A stretch of 64,000 nt of DNA, taken from the NCBI RefSeq assembly GCF_024622195.1, contig NZ_JANKBI010000001.1, positions 620,001 to 684,000 of the forward strand, written 5' to 3'. A program made the position numbers and the translations under genes. This DNA comes from Murimonas intestini. GTDB lineage: Bacteria; Bacillota; Clostridia; Lachnospirales; Lachnospiraceae. Below the pieces are notes generated by a model. That model saw nothing but the letters and a program-made list of their open reading frames with translations, made no database searches and was not told the origin of the DNA. Shown here one piece after another: positions 58,917 to 64,000 of this stretch. How positions within the stretch are numbered: the stretch's first letter is position 1; every line of letters begins with the position of its first letter.

Positions 58917-60071
58917 TTAGTTATTTCCTTCCTTTACCTTTGTAAACACAAGCCCTGCTGTAAAAATAGCCGCTGCAAATCCCAGCTGTATGAGTATTCC
59001 CACCCAGAACTGAGTTTTTATGCTGTCAGTAATGACTGCCGCCGTTCCCAGCAGCGAATTATTTTTCACATACCAGTACGTGGGCATAAACCTGGCTACC
59101 ATGAGTATTTTTTCATCCATCATCTGCTGGGGCACAAATACTCCCCCCAGGAAACTAAGACCCAGTGAAAACACGTTTACCATGGCCCACTTTGCATTTT
59201 CATTCTTTATATTCATACCTACCAGAAATGCCAGTGATGCCGAAACAAGCAGAACAGCTATGGAATTAAGCAAAGTATAGGGTATGCCGGGAGAGTCTAA
59301 TTCTTTGTTATACAAAAAGAAGCCTACCACTGCAAAAACCAGCCAAACAATACCTGCGGAAGCCATAAATGCTGAGAGCATTTGTATATTCCTGCCCCTG
59401 AGTGACAGAGCGCCGCAGTCGTTGCGCATTTTAATGTCTTTCTTTACAAAAACGCTGAGAGGCGCGGATATTCCCACTGCCAGTATCGCAATAAATACAA
59501 AAGGCAGATACTGCGTATAGTAAAATACCGACCTCATATCTGACAGGACAGTCATGTCCTGCATCGCTACCTTGGCTGTATTTGACAGGACCTCTTCTGC
59601 CCTGTCTGATGCATTTGGAACAGACTCGCCGCTCTGCAGATATATCCTCAGATATTTCAGGTAAGCTTCTATCTGGTTATCAACAAGATATCCTGTATAC
59701 GAACCTGGTACCTTCAAATTCTCTGTCTGCACCGGATCCTCAGAGGCCAGGCCTTCTCCAAACCCTTCCGGTATGATCAGCACATATTCCACAAGTCTGG
59801 CAAACAGTGCATCCTGTATTTCTTCTTTCTCGTCATTGAGTTCCACCAGATCATGCCTGTTTCCCATATATTCTGTGAGGGCGCGGGATGCTTCACTGCC
59901 GTCTCTGTCTATGACAGCTATGGAGAGTCTTGCATCTTCATACTGCACCTTCTGTGTGTCTGCCGTAAACTGTGACATAAAAATCGACAGCAGAAGAAAG
60001 ACGCCAAAATAAATACCCATCCCCACAGCATTCTTTTTTACGATTTTAAAGAAACATTTAAAGACTTGCAT
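58917..60071 (-). CDS. ABC-2-type export permease (second subunit)
   Basis: The protein of about 384 residues has one N-terminal helix, a large extracellular domain (residues 40-170) and five or six C-terminal helices, the YhgE/NodJ-like ABC-2 exporter layout. The start ATG at 60071 has AAGGAGG seven bases upstream and overlaps the preceding permease gene by 14 bases. It shares architecture with that permease, so the two form a heterodimer with the ATPase encoded first in the operon. Confidence 0.82.
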   Translation of the reverse strand: MQVFKCFFKIVKKNAVGMGIYFGVFLLLSIFMSQFTADTQKVQYEDARLSIAVIDRDGSEASRALTEYMGNRHDLVELNDEKEEIQDALFARLVEYVLIIPEGFGEGLASEDPVQTENLKVPGSYTGYLVDNQIEAYLKYLRIYLQSGESVPNASDRAEEVLSNTAKVAMQDMTVLSDMRSVFYYTQYLPFVFIAILAVGISAPLSVFVKKDIKMRNDCGALSLRGRNIQMLSAFMASAGIVWLVFAVVGFFLYNKELDSPGIPYTLLNSIAVLLVSASLAFLVGMNIKNENAKWAMVNVFSLGLSFLGGVFVPQQMMDEKILMVARFMPTYWYVKNNSLLGTAAVITDSIKTQFWVGILIQLGFAAAIFTAGLVFTKVKEGNN

Positions 60072-61191
60072 ACTTTTTCCTCCTTGCCAGCATAAACCCG
60101 CCAATACAGAATACAGCGGCATAGATCAGGATCCCCGCCAGATTGGCCAGGTATCTGCCATAGCTGTCATAGATATTCAAAGAGTAAAATGCATCTGCGA
60201 TCAGCGCTGCCGGATTAAGCCTGTTTATTATAGGGCATGAGCGTTCCAGCCACATCTTGATATCGCCTATCATCAGGCCGCTCAGAAAACTGAGAACCAT
60301 ACATGCAGCTATCATCAGATAGTTTTTCAGCTGAGCGCTTGCTTTTCCAATACATCCTATAAAGAATCCAAAAGAGACACCAAGGATGGACCCTGCAAAA
60401 GCCAGGGGGATAACAGGCAGGAATCTGTTTCCAAAATCAATGCCCAAAACGAACCTCAGAAACAGGATCACAATGAATATTATGGCAGTCTGCAGCAGGA
60501 CTGATGCCGAAAATTCCCCCAGTATCATTTTCATTCTGTGCGCTGGTGCCGCTACCTTGCGCGCTGCCAGGGGTGAGAGATTCGCCTGAAGCTGCTCTGC
60601 ATTGATAAGCCCGCTGAAACTGCCGTACAGACAGGTCATGGCCAGCAATGCATAGAAATACTGCAGCATGGAATCCATATTTCCTCCTGTATAAGTGATC
60701 TCCTTATTGAGGCTGATATCCTCAGTTATACTCTGCAACATGAAAGCTGCCTCCGCAGGATCAGACACCGCCCTCTCTTTTATCAGGGCGCTCACCTGGG
60801 CATAATTGTCTGCGATGGCCTTTAAGATACTCTGCGACAGCCCGTTTTTCTTAAATATCAGGCCAAGCTCATCACCTTCTGTGAAAATACCTTCGACTTT
60901 TTCATCACTCAGAAGCCTCTCCGCCTCTTCTCTGTCTGTAAAGGTAAGCTCAAGCATCTGGTCTTCTCCCTTTACTGAAAGCTCCTCAAACAGCTGGCTG
61001 ATATAGGGGTTCTCTTTTTCCACAACTACTGCTGCCGGGATCACATGGAACTGTTCCTTCGATTCAAAAAAACTGCCGAATCCAAAATAGAAAAATAAAG
61101 ACAGCAGGAGAGGAAAAGCCAGAGTCCAGAAAATCACATCAAAGCAGCGTATCATGCTTTTAAACCTGTATTTGAATATATGACCAAACAT
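60058..61191 (-). CDS. ABC-2-type export permease (first subunit)
   Basis: About 377 residues with an N-terminal helix (FWTLAFPLLLSLFFYFGFG), an extracellular domain (residues 45-170) and C-terminal helices (FYALLAMTCLYGSFSGLINAEQLQANLSPLAARKVAAPAHRMKMILGEF in segments). AAGGAGG is six bases before ATG 61191; the longer frame overlaps the ATPase gene and is unlikely. It works with the neighbouring permease and ATPase in drug, lipid or peptide export. Confidence 0.82.
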   Translation of the reverse strand: MFGHIFKYRFKSMIRCFDVIFWTLAFPLLLSLFFYFGFGSFFESKEQFHVIPAAVVVEKENPYISQLFEELSVKGEDQMLELTFTDREEAERLLSDEKVEGIFTEGDELGLIFKKNGLSQSILKAIADNYAQVSALIKERAVSDPAEAAFMLQSITEDISLNKEITYTGGNMDSMLQYFYALLAMTCLYGSFSGLINAEQLQANLSPLAARKVAAPAHRMKMILGEFSASVLLQTAIIFIVILFLRFVLGIDFGNRFLPVIPLAFAGSILGVSFGFFIGCIGKASAQLKNYLMIAACMVLSFLSGLMIGDIKMWLERSCPIINRLNPAALIADAFYSLNIYDSYGRYLANLAGILIYAAVFCIGGFMLARRKKYASL

Positions 61192-61201
61192 AAGCTCCTC
61201 C

Positions 61202-62143
61202 TTAATCCCTGAGTTCTTTTCCTGTGATTTCCAGGAAAATATCATTTAGCGTAGGCAGCTTCGTGTATACCTGGCCGAATGAAACTCCCTGCTCCTGAAG
61301 GTAATTCAGGATACGGATCACATTATGCCTGCCGCCGCTGCAGCGCACCGTGAGCAGATTATCCTCATATACAGCCGAATATACATGCGGCATTTTGCCG
61401 ATCTCGGTGAGTGCTTCTTCTGAAAGTTCCATAAGATCAACCTGGATAGTCTCGCCCTCTTTTATCATTTTTTTCAGTTCTTCCTTTGTCCCCAGGGCTA
61501 TGACCTGGCCTTTATCCATGATAGCGATCCGGCTGCAGATCTGCTCCACCTCTTCCATATAATGTGACGTATAGATGATTGTAGCCCCCTGGCTGTTCAG
61601 CTTCAGTATACCTTCCAGGATCTTATTCCGGCTCTGGGGGTCCACCGCCACGGTAGGTTCATCCATAATGATGAGTCTGGGCCTGTGCGCTATGCCGCAG
61701 GCAATGTTCAGCCTTCTGAGCAGGCCTCCGGAGAGTTTTTTAGGATAAAATTTTCTGAATTCCTGAAGCCCCACAAAATCGATGGCTTCTTCCACCATAT
61801 TTTTCCTCTCAGCCTTTGAAGTCACATAAAGTCCGCAGAAATAGTCAATGTTCTCATACACTGTCAGTTCTTCAAATACTGCCACATTCTGCATGACAAC
61901 GCCTATATTGCGTTTAGACTCATAGGTATCCGGCTCCATAGGCCTTCCAAATACCTGGATCTTTCCTTTATCATATTTTAACAGGGAGAGAAGGCAGTTT
62001 ATTGCTGTTGTCTTCCCTGAACCGTTGGGCCCCAGCAGTCCGAAGACTTCCCCCTCTTTTATCTCCAGATTCAGATGGTCAAGCGCCACCAGCTCTTTGT
62101 ATCTCTTTACTAAATTCTCTATCCTTACGATTGTCTCTGCCAT
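61202..62143 (-). CDS. ABC transporter ATP-binding protein (drug/DrrA-like)
   Basis: The 313-residue ATPase has Walker A GPNGSGKTTAINCLL, the signature KLSGGLLRRLNIACGIAH and Walker B LIIMDEPTVAVDP, with a C-terminal extension of about 90 residues typical of DrrA-type exporters. It heads the three-gene export operon, which is divergent from a DesK/NarL-type two-component system that probably regulates it. Confidence 0.9.
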   Translation of the reverse strand: MAETIVRIENLVKRYKELVALDHLNLEIKEGEVFGLLGPNGSGKTTAINCLLSLLKYDKGKIQVFGRPMEPDTYESKRNIGVVMQNVAVFEELTVYENIDYFCGLYVTSKAERKNMVEEAIDFVGLQEFRKFYPKKLSGGLLRRLNIACGIAHRPRLIIMDEPTVAVDPQSRNKILEGILKLNSQGATIIYTSHYMEEVEQICSRIAIMDKGQVIALGTKEELKKMIKEGETIQVDLMELSEEALTEIGKMPHVYSAVYEDNLLTVRCSGGRHNVIRILNYLQEQGVSFGQVYTKLPTLNDIFLEITGKELRD

Positions 62144-62274
62144 ACTGCTTCCTCCTCATACTCCATGCCGCTGTGTCAGCAGCCTTTTACTGTCTTAAGT
62201 ATACAAAAATAACTGCTGCTCTTTAAGTGCAATCTGTCAGCATTCTATATGACAAATGTCACTATAATCTAAGC

Positions 62275-62303
62275 TTGTGATTTTGGTGTGTCTTCGTTAT
62301 AAT
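62275..62303 (+). promoter_or_regulatory. Promoter of the two-component system
   Basis: TTGTGA (62275-62280) and TATAAT (62298-62303) are separated by 17 bases, about 60 bases before the kinase ATG. Confidence 0.6.
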
Positions 62304-62362
62304 GGATTATGGATCAGACAGCGCCTGGTTCTGGCATGTGATGACACAGAAAGGAATCCTTT

Positions 62363-63457
62363 ATGCAAAAATTATTAGATAAACTCATTTTAATCCTGTG
62401 CTGCAGTATTTTTCTCCTTCCCATTAAAAAGGGGGCGCTTCCTGTGGCGGTTTTTCTGAGTGCGTTTACGCTGAGCTGCCTGATTTTCTACATTAACAGA
62501 CGTCTTTTTACTTTTGTTTCTGGCCTGCTGTACGCACTGCTGTGCATGGCTGTGCCGGCCTTTTCGCTCTTTCTGCCTCTGCTCTTTTATGACTACTTTG
62601 ACCAGGGGCTGTGGCTGGTGATCGCTGTAAGCTTTTCTGCCGTGATCAGGTATCTGCTGCAAAATGCTTCGCCTTTTACTTTTACACTCCTGCTGTTCTG
62701 TGCCGTCAGTCTCCTGCTCTCTTTCAGGACAGGGCATCTGCTGACGCTCACTGAAAAGTATAAAAAAATGCGGGATGACAGCCATGAACTGAATATGATA
62801 CTTGAGAATAAGAATAAAGATCTGCTGGAGAAACAAGATTATGAGATCCATCTGGCCACGCTGAATGAGCGGAACCGCATAGCCCGGGAGATACATGACC
62901 ATGTAGGGCATATGCTCTCCCGCTCCATCCTCCAGGTGGGAGCTTTAATTACAGTCAACAAAGCAGACTATCTTAAGGAGCCATTATGTGACCTGAAGGA
63001 TACACTCAATAAGGCCATGGATGCCATACGTTCCAGTGTCCATGACCTCCATGCTGATTCTGTACAGCTCAGAGACGCCATGACAAGCCTTCTGGAGAAT
63101 TACAGCCAGTATGACACCGTGTTTGAATATGATATGCCGGAAGATGTTCCCAGACAAGTCAAATACTGCTTTATCGCTATATTAAAAGAAGCCCTTTCTA
63201 ATATTGTAAAACACAGCGATGCAACATGTATAACAGTGACAGGAAGGGAACATCCCTCCTTTTACCAGCTTGTTATAACAGATAATGGAAGCATATCAGA
63301 AAATGCCCTTGAATATACTCCCTTTGGCGTACCTGCCGGAAACGGCATAGGCCTGGAAAATATGAGGGAAAGAGTGAGCGCTTTAAATGGCATCCTGCGC
63401 ATACAGGCCCAGAATGGTTTTAAGATTTATATATCCATCCCAAAACAGACTTCCTAG
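62363..63457 (+). CDS. Sensor histidine kinase (HisKA_3, DesK/LiaS type)
   Basis: The 364-residue kinase has about five N-terminal membrane helices (residues 8-130) with little extracellular sequence, a coiled coil (KMRDDSHELNMILENKNKDLLE), the HisKA_3 box LNERNRIAREIHDHVGHMLSRSI with the phospho-acceptor histidine near residue 180, and an HATPase domain (ILKEALSNIVKHSDAT; GNGIGLENMRERVSALNG). GAAAGGAA precedes the ATG. It is divergent from the ABC-2 exporter operon and followed by its response regulator, as in bacitracin- or envelope-sensing systems. Confidence 0.9.
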   Translation: MQKLLDKLILILCCSIFLLPIKKGALPVAVFLSAFTLSCLIFYINRRLFTFVSGLLYALLCMAVPAFSLFLPLLFYDYFDQGLWLVIAVSFSAVIRYLLQNASPFTFTLLLFCAVSLLLSFRTGHLLTLTEKYKKMRDDSHELNMILENKNKDLLEKQDYEIHLATLNERNRIAREIHDHVGHMLSRSILQVGALITVNKADYLKEPLCDLKDTLNKAMDAIRSSVHDLHADSVQLRDAMTSLLENYSQYDTVFEYDMPEDVPRQVKYCFIAILKEALSNIVKHSDATCITVTGREHPSFYQLVITDNGSISENALEYTPFGVPAGNGIGLENMRERVSALNGILRIQAQNGFKIYISIPKQTS

Positions 63458-63510
63458 TGTACAGTTAACAGTACAGATATTTTCGTTAAAAATTAAGAAA
63501 GGAATATATT

Positions 63511-64000
63511 ATGAATGTAATTATTATAGACGATGACAGGCTTGTAGCCCTGTCTCTGAAGACGATCCTGGAGAGCGATCCTGCCATTTCGGTGCAGGCC
63601 GTCGGCTCCAGTGCTGCACAGGCAATACAGCTCTGCCGCACCTCCCTCCCCGATATCCTTCTTATGGATATCAGAATGGAAGGCAGGACCGGACTGGAGG
63701 CAGGCGAGGAGCTTCTGGCCTCTTATCCGGAACTTAAGATCCTCTTTCTGACTACGTTTTCTGATGATGAATACATAGTCCGTGCCCTCCATATGGGAGC
63801 TAAAGGCTATCTGCTGAAACAGAATTATGAGAGCATAGTCCCATCCCTGAAGGCGATCCAGATGGGACAGAGTGTCTTTGGCGGTGAGATCGTCCAGAAG
63901 ATACCTGATCTCCTTCAGCCTGCCGTCGGCTTCGATTACCAGAAGGCCGGCATACTTCCCAAAGAGGAAGAAATCATAAAGCTGGTGGCGGAAGGACTCA
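63511..64000 (+). CDS. NarL/LuxR-family response regulator (cut by window end)
   Basis: The frame starts at ATG 63511 with GAAAGGA upstream and remains open at the right edge after 163 residues. The receiver domain is complete: acidic pair VIIIDDDRLVALSL, phospho-acceptor aspartate in PDILLMDIRMEGRTG, and the lysine in GAKGYLLKQNYE. The following ILPKEEEIIKLVAEGL is the start of a LuxR-type DNA-binding helix-turn-helix. It is the partner of the kinase encoded 53 bases upstream and probably controls the divergent ABC-2 operon. Confidence 0.9.
   Translation, partial: MNVIIIDDDRLVALSLKTILESDPAISVQAVGSSAAQAIQLCRTSLPDILLMDIRMEGRTGLEAGEELLASYPELKILFLTTFSDDEYIVRALHMGAKGYLLKQNYESIVPSLKAIQMGQSVFGGEIVQKIPDLLQPAVGFDYQKAGILPKEEEIIKLVAEGL

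Noticed and set aside
1..64000. CRISPR arrays, rRNA or tRNA genes, intact prophage or integrase
   Set aside because: No regularly spaced repeats, no cloverleaf or rRNA stretches that I could recognise, and no integrase or phage structural genes were seen.

Overview
The window looks like chromosomal DNA of an anaerobic Firmicute, most likely a gut Lachnospiraceae (Clostridia). Moderate G+C, AGGAGG-type ribosome binding sites, a DUF4317 protein, a GGGtGRT protein next to a NifU-like scaffold, PadR/DUF1700/DUF4097 genes and rhamnoside-degrading enzymes all fit. No rRNA, tRNA, CRISPR array or intact prophage is visible. Identifications rest on reading motifs in translated sequence; no database search was run.

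Region by region. 1-600: the end of a COG3044-type ATPase gene, a small acidic protein gene and a terminator. 590-12386: one long minus-strand operon, read from right to left: UROD-superfamily protein, Opp/Dpp-type ABC importer, M20 amidohydrolase, Gfo/Idh/MocA oxidoreductase, cysteine-desulfidase-like enzyme, TIM-barrel isomerase and VOC protein. A divergent LacI-type regulator (13160-14173) sits across a 773-base control region with palindromes and stem-loops. The gene set suggests uptake and breakdown of a small conjugated compound whose identity I cannot read. 14245-26270: a heterodimeric ABC exporter, DUF4317, an M3 oligopeptidase, two GNAT acetyltransferases, an orphan pseudopilin, an MFS transporter and the relic of a thyX gene. 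26445-28821: FUSC-type efflux protein and divergent MarR regulator.

28977-41934 is a rhamnoside-use locus: L-rhamnose isomerase, LacI regulator, esterase, GH106-like and GH78 rhamnosidases, and a carbohydrate ABC importer. One 14-base palindrome is repeated in front of three transcription units and is the likely operator of the local LacI protein. Rhamnulose kinase and aldolase are not in the window.

42131-48700 is a variable, partly decayed stretch: an IS30-like transposase remnant, an intact two-component system with a small secreted protein, a collapsed sugar ABC transporter/AraC operon, an exported protein with two Ltp repeats (a family known for phage superinfection exclusion), a hydrophobic toxin-like peptide without a start codon, and an overlapping RelA/SpoT-domain/small-protein pair behind a perfect palindrome. 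This is the best place to look for an undescribed defence or toxin-antitoxin module.

48764-64000 returns to housekeeping and envelope functions: GGGtGRT/NifU-like pair, a GntR-controlled ABC transporter, a GGDEF protein, a CmpB-type membrane protein with a glycosyltransferase, PadR-DUF1700-DUF4097, an ABC-2 export system and a divergent NarL/DesK-type two-component system cut by the window end. Short inverted-repeat elements, several ending in a TACTGTTCA-like sequence, are scattered between genes.
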